A stretch of 64,000 nt of DNA from Capnocytophaga sp. oral taxon 863 str. F0517 (GTDB taxonomy: Bacteria; Bacteroidota; Bacteroidia; Flavobacteriales; Flavobacteriaceae), in assembly GCF_000466425.1 (NCBI RefSeq), contig NZ_KE992094.1, positions 1 to 64,000 on the forward strand, given 5' to 3'. This document shows positions 7,799 through 16,541 of this stretch, in pieces (positions within the stretch are counted from its first letter, which is position 1; the number at the start of each line of letters is the position of its first letter). Under the pieces are notes generated by a model, which did no database searches, was not told the DNA's origin, and worked only from the letters and a program-made list of their open reading frames with translations. A program made the translations under genes and the position numbers.

Positions 7799-8323
7799 AT
7801 GATACAAAGTGCTTTTCCCTCTTATTTGCATAGAGAAGCTACTAAAATAGCAGATTTCCTACAGCAAAATGACCCTAAGGACTTTAGGACTGTAGGGACA
7901 GAGGTTGTTTGCCTCAATGGGAAAGCCTTGGAGCTGCCTCAAAGAGTTTATTTTGGGGAATACAATACCCAAAGTCTGACTTTAGTTCAGGAGCAAATGC
8001 TTAATTGCTTGTATTTGTGTCATTACAATGGTCATTTAAGAGAACATTATCTAAGGGAATTATTGGCATTAAAAGAAGATTTTGCTTTGCTCTTTATCTC
8101 CAAACTTTTTGGGGATTATGTGATAGAAATAGTAAAAGTGCTTCACCACGAACTTCCTAATGATACTCGTGATAAATTAAGGGATTTCTTTCGTGCAAAT
8201 CCTCTCTACCAAAAGCGTATAGAGAGCCGTATTGCCAGTTATTGGGATCTTTTCTATAGAAATACATACCCCGATTTTAAGAAACATATAGGCTGCCAAT
8301 TATTTCAAACCATCGTAAAATAA
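7799..8323 (+). CDS. Hypothetical protein
   Basis: A 174-residue, largely helical soluble protein that I do not recognise. Features are an aromatic Tyr/Phe-rich middle (YFGEYNTQSLTLVQEQ, then CLYLCHYNGH), a central amphipathic ELLALKEDFALLFISKLFGDYV helix pair, and a basic C-terminal third. There is no signal peptide and no catalytic motif that I can name. It begins two bases after the stop of the 7413 gene and ends 15 nt before the NYN gene at 8339, so it is probably in the same transcript. Confidence 0.65.
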   Translation: MIQSAFPSYLHREATKIADFLQQNDPKDFRTVGTEVVCLNGKALELPQRVYFGEYNTQSLTLVQEQMLNCLYLCHYNGHLREHYLRELLALKEDFALLFISKLFGDYVIEIVKVLHHELPNDTRDKLRDFFRANPLYQKRIESRIASYWDLFYRNTYPDFKKHIGCQLFQTIVK

Positions 8324-8338
8324 GAAATCTATATAGTT

Positions 8339-9097
8339 ATGGAAACAAAAGAGAAAAATATTGCGATTCTGTTGGATACAGATAATACGCAACTGGAGTA
8401 TCTCCCTTTGATTATAGAGGAAGTAAGGCAATATGGAAATCCGATTATCAAGTGGGCTTTTGGTGACTGGACAACGCCCCAATTCAGTTCGTGGAATGTG
8501 CCTCTGTCCCATCTTACCTTTAGGCTTATACAAAGCCCTACCCATGTGAGGGGTAAGAATACAACAGATATTTCCTTGGTAATCAGTGCGATGGAGCTTC
8601 TCTATACCCAGTCTCATATTACGGGCTTTTGCATCGTCTCCAGTGATAGTGATTTTATGCAACTGGCTATGAAACTTATAGAGAATAATAAGTTTGTCAT
8701 GGGAATAGGTAGAAAACAAACGCCGACTCCCTTTGTCAATGCCTGTCATGTATTCAAATACATAGATGATTTTGCCTACCTTATTCCAAATGTATCTCCT
8801 GTAGAGGAACCCAAGCCAGAGGTTGCACCCGCTACTCCTAAAGTAGAGACTCTTAAGCCTGAACCGATTACTAAAAATTCTAAGTTAGATATATTGATAC
8901 AAGCGGTAGAAAACCAAATGGAAGGTGAACGGGGTGCTCCCTTCAATAGTGTGGTCTGTGAATTAAAAAGATTAAATCCTGACTTTACGCCTAAAAGCTA
9001 TGGAAAAGAAAACTATGTAAGCATATTCAAATCCTTACCCTCTTATTTTCAACTGATTAAAGGCGAAAATAATTATCATATTAAGTTGGTAAAATAG
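8339..9097 (+). CDS. NYN domain RNase-like protein with OST-HTH (LOTUS) domain
   Basis: In this 252-residue protein, residues 8-150 are a NYN/LabA-type PIN-fold domain with acidic residues in the expected places: D13, D15 and N16 in ILLDTDNT, the GKNTTDISL block with D77, and SSDSDF with D103 and D105. A Pro/Glu/Lys-rich linker (151-180) leads to a C-terminal OST-HTH/LOTUS winged-helix domain (about 182-250), an RNA-binding module commonly paired with NYN. Together they predict an RNA-directed metal-dependent nuclease in the cytosol. It closes the 7045-8323 run, and its last 22 bases overlap the 3' end of convergent menD. Confidence 0.88.
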   Translation: METKEKNIAILLDTDNTQLEYLPLIIEEVRQYGNPIIKWAFGDWTTPQFSSWNVPLSHLTFRLIQSPTHVRGKNTTDISLVISAMELLYTQSHITGFCIVSSDSDFMQLAMKLIENNKFVMGIGRKQTPTPFVNACHVFKYIDDFAYLIPNVSPVEEPKPEVAPATPKVETLKPEPITKNSKLDILIQAVENQMEGERGAPFNSVVCELKRLNPDFTPKSYGKENYVSIFKSLPSYFQLIKGENNYHIKLVK

Positions 9098-10740
9098 TCT
9101 TTCAATACACCAGCATTTACTTCCTTAGGGGTGAAAATCTCCAAGAGCATAGGCCTTTCCTTTTCCTTAAAAAACACTTCTAAAGCCTTGAGTACCTCCT
9201 CTTTACATTGTGCTTGGAGGTAGCTAAGGCCATACATCTTGCAAAGATGTTCAGCAGTAAGGGAATGGGTAGTCTCCTGGAAAGTTTCGAAGAAGGATGT
9301 CTCCTTGTCCGTAGGTAAAATCCTGAAAATACCACCTCCTGCATTGTTTATCACTATAATTTTAAAGTTTTTGGGTATGTAATTACACCATAAGGCATTG
9401 CTATTATAGAAAAAGCTTAAGTCCCCTGTAATAAGTAAGGTGGGCAATGGGCTTAGTACACTGGCTCCAATGGCTGTAGAAGTACTGCCATCGATTCCAC
9501 TAGTACCGCGATTGCAATACACCTGCCAATCTGCTTTGCTATAAAAGAGTTGAGCATAGCGAATGGGCGCACTATTGCTGATTTGGATATGGTAAGCAGT
9601 AGGAATATGTTCAAAAATAGCCTTATAAGAGGCCATATCCGAGAAAGGAATAGTATCTAAGAACATTTCCCTTTTTTGAAGCGTTTTTCTATAGAGAGAC
9701 AGCCAAGTATCTTTGTAGGAAGAAGCCACAGGTGATAGCTTGGGGGCAATAGCCTCTAAAAAAGTATTGATATTGGTCTTAAAATGATGGGTAAGGACAA
9801 AAAAAGTGTCATAGCCTACCTGTTCATCTATACAATAGTGGGCTTTGGGTGGGTATTTACGAAGAAACTCCTTTATCTTCTTGGATACCACCATACCTCC
9901 GACGGAGATTAGAATATCGGGGCGTAGGAGTTCCTGTAGATTTTCCTTTTCAATAGGGGTGAGAAAGGTGTCAATCATGCCGATAAAAGAATCAGCTACT
10001 ACATTGGCGGTGTTCTCGGTAAGTACTAAAATAGAAGGATCTTTCTCAAGCCAAGCAATCCATTTTTGTTCAATAGCACCAGGGGGCAATACTCCTATGA
10101 GTACCATTTTCTTAGGATAGCTTCCTTCGTTGATAAATTGAAGAAGCTTGTCAGGATCAAGAGCTGGTTGTTTGCTGACTTTCGGCTCGTTATGGAAACG
10201 GACAGTTGGCGCGGGGAGTGTCTGATACAGCGGTTCCTCAAAAGGGGCATTGATATGTACAGGCAAGCGCTGTAAGGCTGCTGTATTGAGCGCCTCATTA
10301 AGCAAATACGCATTGTATGAGAGTGCCTTATCCTCCTCGGAAAGGTTGGCATTATAACCAGTATGCAAGGCGAGTGCATGCCGCTGATGGATCGTCTGTC
10401 CGTCGCCTATATCAATCTTGGAAGCAGGGCGATCGGCACTAATGACCACTAAGGGGATATGACTATAATACGCCTCACTGACCGCAGGATAATAGTTCAG
10501 TAAGGCTGATCCAGAGGTGCAGACCACTACAACCGGCGCTCTAAGCTGCTGGGCTAAGCCAAGGGCAAAAAAGGCCGCACAACGCTCATCTACGATACTA
10601 TAAGCAGTGAAAAAAGGATCACTGGCAAAGCCAATGGTTAGCGGTGCATTACGCGAACCAGGAGAAAGGACGATATGCTGGATACCCTTTGCCTTGCAGG
10701 CAAGAAGTATTTGTTGGGCTAAAGGAATTTGAGGAAACAA
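9076..10740 (-). CDS. menD: SEPHCHC synthase (menaquinone biosynthesis)
   Basis: This 554-residue thiamine-diphosphate enzyme joins 2-oxoglutarate (after decarboxylation) to isochorismate in menaquinone synthesis. Visible features are the N-terminal SPGSRNAPL motif, the activating glutamate E52 in VDERCAAFFALG, a central Rossmann-like domain, and a C-terminal ThDP/metal loop starting GDLSFFYN and ending in NNAGGGIFR. The start is TTG (10738-10740): an in-frame TGA lies four codons upstream and the next residues match the family start (IPLAQ). A low-complexity repeat spacer lies directly upstream. The last 22 bases overlap the convergent NYN gene. Confidence 0.96.
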   Translation of the reverse strand: MFPQIPLAQQILLACKAKGIQHIVLSPGSRNAPLTIGFASDPFFTAYSIVDERCAAFFALGLAQQLRAPVVVVCTSGSALLNYYPAVSEAYYSHIPLVVISADRPASKIDIGDGQTIHQRHALALHTGYNANLSEEDKALSYNAYLLNEALNTAALQRLPVHINAPFEEPLYQTLPAPTVRFHNEPKVSKQPALDPDKLLQFINEGSYPKKMVLIGVLPPGAIEQKWIAWLEKDPSILVLTENTANVVADSFIGMIDTFLTPIEKENLQELLRPDILISVGGMVVSKKIKEFLRKYPPKAHYCIDEQVGYDTFFVLTHHFKTNINTFLEAIAPKLSPVASSYKDTWLSLYRKTLQKREMFLDTIPFSDMASYKAIFEHIPTAYHIQISNSAPIRYAQLFYSKADWQVYCNRGTSGIDGSTSTAIGASVLSPLPTLLITGDLSFFYNSNALWCNYIPKNFKIIVINNAGGGIFRILPTDKETSFFETFQETTHSLTAEHLCKMYGLSYLQAQCKEEVLKALEVFFKEKERPMLLEIFTPKEVNAGVLKDYFTNLI

Positions 10741-10850
10741 AGCAAATAATCAATGATTAATAATCAATAATTAATGATCAATGATTAATGATCAACATTT
10801 TCATCTAAAAAATATTAATCATTAATCATTGTAGGCATTAATCATTATAT
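10741..10850. repeat. AT-rich inverted repeat spacer
   Basis: Repeated CAATGATTAAT/ATGATCAAT units (10750-10797) are complementary to ATTAATCATTAATCATT near 10815-10850, so the region can fold on itself. It lies between the start of menD and the stop of the DUF4197 gene and is the same spacer family as at 49455-49637. Confidence 0.65.
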
Positions 10851-11561
10851 TTATTGTTTAGCGAAAACTTTCTGTAAGAGCGGGGTTGTTCTTGAACCGA
10901 TATTGGTACGGATATCTTCTTCTTTTTGAGCTATTTGGGTAAAAAGTCCATCTATAGCCTTTTCAGTCACATAGCCAGTGAGGTCAGGGTTTACTTTGGT
11001 CACTAAGGGGACTGCGTTATACTTTCCGATGATATTTGACCATACTTTATCGGCTCCTACCTTACCCAAAGAACTTTGTATTTTAGGAGAAAAAGCCTCT
11101 ACTAAGGATTGGGTAGTTGTTTTCTTTAGATATTGGGTAGCTGCATCTTTACCACCGGTGAGAATAGCTGTAGCATCTGAGAAAGAAAGGTTCTTTACGG
11201 CATTGATAAAGATGGGTTTGGCTTCGGTTACTGCATCTTCGGCCGCACGATTAAGTAATTTTACCCCTTCATCAGCAAGGCTTCCTAAGCCAATACTTCT
11301 TAGCGTATTATCTACTTTTTGGAGCGGTTCAGGGAAAAGGATTTTAACTAATGAATTGCCATAATAGCCATCTTTTTGGCTGAGTAGATCCACTCCTTGG
11401 GCAATCCCCAATTCTAAGGCCTGTTTGAGTCCATTGGAAATATCCAAAGAAGACAAGGCACTGTTTCCACTGCTCTGTTGGGTATTGTTCATAATAGTTT
11501 GCAAATCAGCACAACTACTTAAGCAAAAGATACTGCTTACTAATAAAACGATTTTCTTCAT
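10851..11561 (-). CDS. DUF4197 family lipoprotein
   Basis: This 236-residue protein has a lipoprotein signal (hydrophobic LLVSSIFCL, lipobox LSSC with C17), so it should be anchored in the envelope. The rest matches the DUF4197 pattern: SLDISNGLKQALELG, a long helical stretch with RAAEDAVTEAKPIF, and KNLSFSDATAILTGGKDAATQYLKKT-like repeats ending in a Gly/Asp loop. The function is unknown. It lies between an FtsX-type permease gene and menD on the same strand, with about 80 nt and 110 nt gaps, so it may be its own unit. Confidence 0.85.
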   Translation of the reverse strand: MKKIVLLVSSIFCLSSCADLQTIMNNTQQSSGNSALSSLDISNGLKQALELGIAQGVDLLSQKDGYYGNSLVKILFPEPLQKVDNTLRSIGLGSLADEGVKLLNRAAEDAVTEAKPIFINAVKNLSFSDATAILTGGKDAATQYLKKTTTQSLVEAFSPKIQSSLGKVGADKVWSNIIGKYNAVPLVTKVNPDLTGYVTEKAIDGLFTQIAQKEEDIRTNIGSRTTPLLQKVFAKQ

Positions 11562-11641
11562 TTCTAATCTATTAAATTATTTAAAAATTTCAACTTTTGA
11601 ATAGGGTGTTAAGTCTCTGATAAGTAACAATTAACCTTTGA

Positions 11642-12853
11642 TTATAGACCTTTAATTTTAGTTCTACTGGCTCCTATGGCAGAGGCTCCAATTCCTAATA
11701 TAAGGATGGTAAAGAAGACCACCACAATTTCCGGAAGGCGAATATCCATAGGATAGGCGATAGGAACAGAGGCATTAGGATTGATATATAGCATGGGATA
11801 GATCTTCTGTAGCCAAGCGATACCAAGGCCTAAGGCAACTCCTCCAACGGCTCCCAAAAGGGTCACAATGGTACCTTGTAGGAAGAAAATACTGCGCAGC
11901 TGCTTCTGGGTCATGCCCAAGGCAAAAAGCGTATATAGGTTCTTTCGCTTGTCCAAAATCATCATGATAATGGCTCCTACCAAGTTGAACAAAGCTACGA
12001 TAAGCACCAAGGTAAAGATCAGATAAGTTGCTAAGTTCTCTGTTTGGAACATCTTATAAAGGTCTTCATTGAGTTCCATACGGTCTTTTACCACAAAAGA
12101 GTTTCCTAAGAGCGCTTGGAGCTGTTCCTTCGCTTTTTTGGTGGAAATCCCCTTGGATAGTTTGAGTTCAATAGCAGAGACCTCATTCTCTGATAGGCCG
12201 TTAAGGCGTTGTGCTAAGGGCAAGGTAGCGAAGACATATTTACTATCTAAATCTTCAGTTACCTGGTAATAGTCAGAGAGTAAGACCGTTTCTTCCCTAT
12301 AAGGGGTTGTTGTGTTAGTAATACTACCCTTGCCAGCTTTAGGTACAATAATCTGTAGGGGAGTGGTGCTGGTGAAAAGTCCTAAGTTCAGTGTCTCGGC
12401 GATGCTATTGCCCACCACCACATAATCTTCCGAAAGGAGCCAATCCTTGGGGCTGATCACCAAGATACTATCTACGGCATTTACCTTAGGATATTGCTCA
12501 TCTACTCCCTTGATATAGGCGATATAGTTCTTCCCTCGACTATTGAGGAAAACCCGCTCTTCCAATACTTTGCTATAGTGAGCCACTGTAGGATCCTGAT
12601 CGAGTAGCTGCTGTAGCTCAGGGGTGAGTACAAACGTTTTTCCAATCTTGGGGAATATCTTCAGGTCAGGGTCAAAGAAGTTGGAAAAGGACATGCTAAA
12701 AGTTCTCAAGCCCGAAAAGCCCGCTAAGACAATCATCAAAGAGGCGCCACCTATGATTAGGACAAAGATGGACATGCGATTGATGATATTGATGACATTC
12801 TGTGAGCTTTTGGAGCGTACATAACGCCAGGCTATGAAGAGAATAGCTTTCAA
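11642..12853 (-). CDS. FtsX-family ABC transporter permease (LolC/E-like)
   Basis: A 403-residue inner-membrane protein with the MacB/LolCE topology: one N-terminal membrane helix (about 25-45), a large periplasmic domain, and three C-terminal helices (about 275-300, 320-350, 370-395). These permeases pair with an ATPase; in Bacteroidota the orthologue is usually a lipoprotein-release-type permease. The start is TTG (12851-12853), four nt after the rbfA stop, which supports co-transcription with rbfA. No ATPase gene is adjacent. Whether it is truly a Lol component or a general FtsX-type permease cannot be decided from the sequence. Confidence 0.88.
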   Translation of the reverse strand: MKAILFIAWRYVRSKSSQNVINIINRMSIFVLIIGGASLMIVLAGFSGLRTFSMSFSNFFDPDLKIFPKIGKTFVLTPELQQLLDQDPTVAHYSKVLEERVFLNSRGKNYIAYIKGVDEQYPKVNAVDSILVISPKDWLLSEDYVVVGNSIAETLNLGLFTSTTPLQIIVPKAGKGSITNTTTPYREETVLLSDYYQVTEDLDSKYVFATLPLAQRLNGLSENEVSAIELKLSKGISTKKAKEQLQALLGNSFVVKDRMELNEDLYKMFQTENLATYLIFTLVLIVALFNLVGAIIMMILDKRKNLYTLFALGMTQKQLRSIFFLQGTIVTLLGAVGGVALGLGIAWLQKIYPMLYINPNASVPIAYPMDIRLPEIVVVFFTILILGIGASAIGASRTKIKGL

Positions 12854-12857
12854 CAGA

Positions 12858-13250
12858 CTAAGATTTTTTGCGTTTGATCAGCAATTCAGGGTTTTCAATA
12901 GGGTTTTCTTCTCCCTTGAGAGAATGTTCTATCTGGGAGAGGTATTCCAAGGAGTCATCTAAGAAAAAGCTAAGGTCAGGCATTTTTCTAAGCTGGTAGC
13001 GCACTCGCTGTGCTACCTCATGCTTTATCTGAGCCGTGTTGGACTGTATAGCCGAGAGGATTTCCTTGCCTTGTTCGCTGGGGAATACGCTGATATATAC
13101 CTTTGCTTGGGTGAGATCTACAGTAATAGAGACCTTAGTTACAGATATAATAAGATTGGTCAGGCCACCAGACTGGACGGCTCTGCCTAAGATATCCCCT
13201 AAATCTTCTTGCAAGAGGCCTGCTATTTTTTTCTGACGATTGGTTTCCAT
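12858..13250 (-). CDS. rbfA: Ribosome-binding factor A
   Basis: This 130-residue protein has the single KH-like RbfA domain: METNRQKKIAGLLQEDLGDIL at the start (read as ETNRQ..QEDLGDILGRA), VTKVSITVDLTQAKVYISVFP in the middle, and the RVRYQLRKMPDLSFFLDDS block. RbfA binds the 30S subunit and promotes 16S 5'-end maturation, especially in the cold. It is the first gene of a pair with the FtsX permease (4-nt gap) and has a promoter at 13272-13279. Confidence 0.95.
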   Translation of the reverse strand: METNRQKKIAGLLQEDLGDILGRAVQSGGLTNLIISVTKVSITVDLTQAKVYISVFPSEQGKEILSAIQSNTAQIKHEVAQRVRYQLRKMPDLSFFLDDSLEYLSQIEHSLKGEENPIENPELLIKRKKS

Positions 13251-13271
13251 AGGGTAAATTTATAAACGTTG

Positions 13272-13279
13272 CAAAGGTA
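13272..13279 (-). promoter_or_regulatory. -7 box of rbfA
   Basis: On the minus strand this reads TACCTTTG, 21 nt upstream of the rbfA ATG. It lies back to back with the plus-strand box at 13324-13331. Confidence 0.65.
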
Positions 13280-13323
13280 GAAATATTTTTTCAAATAATG
13301 GTAGGTTTATATTTAAAAAATTG

Positions 13324-13331
13324 TATCTTTG
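13324..13331 (+). promoter_or_regulatory. -7 box of DUF2461 gene
   Basis: TATCTTTG followed by GCAC, 38 nt upstream of the ATG at 13370. No TTTG is found at the standard distance. Confidence 0.6.
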
Positions 13332-13369
13332 CACTTTCATAAGTAAATTGATTTATACGCTCAATAATA

Positions 13370-14053
13370 ATGACTAAATTAACCAAATTAACAGACAATA
13401 TATTTTCTTTCCTCTCTGTATTAGCAGTAAATAATAATCGAGAATGGTTTGCTGCTAATAAAAAGGACTATGAAGTGGCTAAGGGAGAGGCAAGTCGCTT
13501 TTTTCAAGAAGTATACGAACGTATCAAAGAAAAAGATCACTTAGGAGCTATCAAGATATATCGTATCTATAATGATTTGCGTTTTGCAAAGGATAAGCCC
13601 CCTTATAAGACCCATTTTGGGCTTTATTTTCCTCGCCTACAACCCCATTATCGCGGGGGGTATTACTTACACTTGAGTCCTGAGGGAAGTTTTGCAGGAG
13701 GCGGTTTTTTTAATCCTGAAGCCAAAGATCTCTTACGCATTCGCCAAGAGATAGCCGCTGAGGGAGCTGTTTTTTCTCAGATAATGAGTTCGGCTCCTAT
13801 AAAAAAATATTTTGGAGGCCAACTCTTTGGGGAAGCGGTAAAGACAGCTCCTAAGGGATTCAGTAAGGATGATCCGATGATCGAATACCTACGCAAGAAG
13901 CAATTTTTGCTTAAGCGAGATTTTCCGATCTCGGCAGTATTGGAGGCAGATTTCTTAGAGGAAGTGGTAGCCACTTTTTTAGCTATGCGCCCCTTTTATG
14001 ACTTTATGACAGGAGCTTTGACCACCGATCTCAATGGAGAACCCCTATATTAA
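13370..14053 (+). CDS. DUF2461 domain-containing protein
   Basis: This 227-residue soluble protein matches the DUF2461 (TIGR02453) family along its whole length: the opening FLSVLAVNNNREWFAANKKDYE, the KIYRIYNDLRFAKDKPPYKTHFG block, and the central YYLHLSPEGSFAGGG segment (each longer than I can quote exactly). The activity is not known. It is followed 27 nt later by brnQ on the same strand and may share its transcript. Confidence 0.93.
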   Translation: MTKLTKLTDNIFSFLSVLAVNNNREWFAANKKDYEVAKGEASRFFQEVYERIKEKDHLGAIKIYRIYNDLRFAKDKPPYKTHFGLYFPRLQPHYRGGYYLHLSPEGSFAGGGFFNPEAKDLLRIRQEIAAEGAVFSQIMSSAPIKKYFGGQLFGEAVKTAPKGFSKDDPMIEYLRKKQFLLKRDFPISAVLEADFLEEVVATFLAMRPFYDFMTGALTTDLNGEPLY

Positions 14054-14080
14054 GAGTACTAATTTTTAAATCTTTATAGA

Positions 14081-15394
14081 ATGAAAATCACACTTTCACG
14101 TATTATTGTAACATCCTTTGCGATGTTTTCCATCTTCTTTGGAGCTGGAAATTTTATACTACCTCCTCTCTTGGGTAAGGAAGCAGGAACGCATTGGCTC
14201 ATCGTCTCTATAGCTTTCTGTCTTTCAGCGGTGTTAATTCCTATTTTAGGAATTGTAGTACAAGCACGCCTACAGGGGTCTGTATTGGATTTTGGCAAGA
14301 AGGTCAGCCCTATAGTAGCGGTTATTTTAGGGTGCTTGCTCTATGGCATGTGTTTGGCTTTTCCAATGCCTCGTACCGCTTCGGTAAGTTATGAGATGAT
14401 TACCTCTACCTTTGCCCCTAATTTGCCAGATTGGGCGATGTATGTTTTCTATGTAGTCTATTTTCTATTGGTAGGTTATTTATGTTTTCAGCGCAATAAG
14501 ATACTGGACGTGTTAGGAAAATATCTTACTCCCCTTATGGTAGGGATTATTCTTTTGCTCATTATAGTTGCTATATTTAACCAAGGAGATGTGGTAGCCT
14601 CATCGTTTGAAAATCCTATCTCAAAAGGACTTTTGGAGGGATACCAAACCTATGATGCGATGTCCTCAATCATTATAGGAGGGGTGATTGTAGCTTCCTT
14701 GGCCATGGATAATTCTTTTGATAAGACACAAGTCAAGAAGCTTACCATCTATGCAGGTATAGGCAGTGGTATTTTGCTCTCTATCACCTATGCCGGCTTT
14801 ATCTATACAGGAGCTTCTCAAGGAGGTTATTTTCCTGAAATAACCCAACGTGTTCCTCTTTTGGCGGCCATAACCAGACATGTATTAGGAGGCTTTGGGG
14901 GAGTATTACTTAGTATAGCTGTAAGTATCTCCTGCTTTACCACAGCAGTGGGTATCATCACCGGAGGAGCTGAATTTTTTAAAGATTTGGTTAAAGGCAA
15001 TGAACGTACCTATAAAACATTTGTAACCATTCTTTGTATCTATTGCCTTATAGTAGCACCTTTTGGAGTAGATTTTATCATCAAGATAGCCTATCCTGTG
15101 TTGGTACTTTTCTATTCAACCGTGATTGCTTTGGTATTTTTGCACTTACTTCCGGCCAAATTGGCTTCCAAAAATGTATTCAAGGCAGTTGCAGCAGTTA
15201 CTTTTATCACTACGATACCTCTTTTCTTAGAAGAATTGGGATATAAATTCTTTGAAGTACCTTTGCCCTTGCACCAATATGGACTTTCATGGGTATGTCC
15301 TGCCCTTTGGGCATGGGTAACGACCTTGTTAATAGAAAAATTCATTATAAAACCATCTATACTTACAAAAGATAAAAGTGAATCCCATTCCTAA
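14081..15394 (+). CDS. brnQ: Branched-chain amino acid transport carrier (BrnQ)
   Basis: A 437-residue integral membrane protein with about 12 hydrophobic segments and the BrnQ/LIVCS N-terminus (SMFSIFFGAGNFILPPLLG). It is a sodium- or proton-coupled symporter for Leu, Ile and Val in the inner membrane. Its 3' end overlaps the GTG start of bioF by 17 bases, so the two are translationally linked although their functions are not obviously related. Confidence 0.95.
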   Translation: MKITLSRIIVTSFAMFSIFFGAGNFILPPLLGKEAGTHWLIVSIAFCLSAVLIPILGIVVQARLQGSVLDFGKKVSPIVAVILGCLLYGMCLAFPMPRTASVSYEMITSTFAPNLPDWAMYVFYVVYFLLVGYLCFQRNKILDVLGKYLTPLMVGIILLLIIVAIFNQGDVVASSFENPISKGLLEGYQTYDAMSSIIIGGVIVASLAMDNSFDKTQVKKLTIYAGIGSGILLSITYAGFIYTGASQGGYFPEITQRVPLLAAITRHVLGGFGGVLLSIAVSISCFTTAVGIITGGAEFFKDLVKGNERTYKTFVTILCIYCLIVAPFGVDFIIKIAYPVLVLFYSTVIALVFLHLLPAKLASKNVFKAVAAVTFITTIPLFLEELGYKFFEVPLPLHQYGLSWVCPALWAWVTTLLIEKFIIKPSILTKDKSESHS

Positions 15395-16517
15395 TCCCTT
15401 ACTAAAGGCGCTTGAAGAGCGAAAAGCAGCCCATACGCTCCGTCAGTTATCGATGGAGCGTTATGCTATTGATTTCTATTCTAATGACTATATAGGGTTG
15501 GCTAAAAATACAACGGTGCGCACTAAGGCACAAGCTATACTGGAACAGTATTCCCCACAGAATGGCAGTACCGGTTCCCGTTTGCTATCGGGTAATTATC
15601 CTTTGATTAGAGAGGCTGAAACCTATTTGGCGAGCTTCCATGCTGGCGAAAGAGGACTTATCTTCAATTCAGGTTATGATGCCAATGTGGGAATCTTCTC
15701 AGCGATTCCTCAAAGGGGAGATGTGGTACTCTATGACCAATATATACATGCCTCTATCCGAGATGGATTGCAACTCAATAGGGCACAGCACTTTAAGTTC
15801 AAACATAATTCCTTAGAAGATTTGCAGGCAAAACTAAAGCGGTTTTCTCCCTCTGCCACTACCCTTTATATAGCTACAGAAGCCGTTTTTTCTATGGATG
15901 GAGATACCCCCGACCTGCCTGCTATGGTAGCCCTTGCCCAGCAATATGGAGCTTATATCATTATAGACGAAGCCCATTCGGTGGGGGTATTTGGGGAAAA
16001 AGGCGCAGGACTTTGTCAAGCCTTAGGGATAGCGCAGGACATCTTCTTACGCTTAATTACCTTTGGCAAAGGGATAGGAGCCCATGGAGCGATTGTGCTT
16101 GCACAAGCGGAAGTGATAGATTATTTGGTCAATTTTGCTCGTTCGTTCATCTATACTACTGCTGCGGCTCCAGAGAGTATAGCGACTCTTATGGCCTCCT
16201 ATGTGCTCTTACCGGAACTTAAGGAGCGAGGCTATCTGCATGAGAATATTGCTTTTTTTCGAGAGAAAGCCAAGGTATTATCTCAAGAAAAAGGACTTCA
16301 CTTTATAGATTCAACCTCTGCGATACAAGGGCTTATTATCCCAGATAGCCAAAGAGTCAAGGAAATGGCCGCACGGCTACAGCAGAGGGGAATGGGGGTA
16401 AAACCCATCCTATCGCCTACGGTACCTAAGGGAGAGGAACGCCTGAGGATATGTCTGCATAGTTATAATACCAAGGAGGAAATAGAACTCCTATTTCAAG
16501 TGATTAGCGAAGCGTGA
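15378..16517 (+). CDS. bioF: 8-amino-7-oxononanoate synthase (BioF-type)
   Basis: This 379-residue PLP enzyme of the alpha-oxoamine synthase family has GSTGSRLLSGN (63-73), H124 in YDQYIHASI, DEAHSVG (197-203) and the PLP lysine K231 in TFGKGIGAHGA. It would condense pimeloyl-ACP/CoA with alanine in biotin synthesis. The close relative 2-amino-3-ketobutyrate ligase is less likely given the motif around K231. The start is GTG (15378), overlapping brnQ. The terminator stem at 16499-16541 begins inside the last codons. No other bio genes are in the window. Confidence 0.85.
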   Translation: MNPIPNPLLKALEERKAAHTLRQLSMERYAIDFYSNDYIGLAKNTTVRTKAQAILEQYSPQNGSTGSRLLSGNYPLIREAETYLASFHAGERGLIFNSGYDANVGIFSAIPQRGDVVLYDQYIHASIRDGLQLNRAQHFKFKHNSLEDLQAKLKRFSPSATTLYIATEAVFSMDGDTPDLPAMVALAQQYGAYIIIDEAHSVGVFGEKGAGLCQALGIAQDIFLRLITFGKGIGAHGAIVLAQAEVIDYLVNFARSFIYTTAAAPESIATLMASYVLLPELKERGYLHENIAFFREKAKVLSQEKGLHFIDSTSAIQGLIIPDSQRVKEMAARLQQRGMGVKPILSPTVPKGEERLRICLHSYNTKEEIELLFQVISEA

Positions 16518-16541
16518 TAAGCTTCACTAATCACTTTTTTT
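16499..16541 (+). terminator. Terminator of bioF
   Basis: AGTGATTAGCGAAGC (16499-16513) pairs with GCTTCACTAATCACT (16521-16535) with one mismatch/wobble, then a T run. The stem includes the last bioF codons and the stop. Confidence 0.9.
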
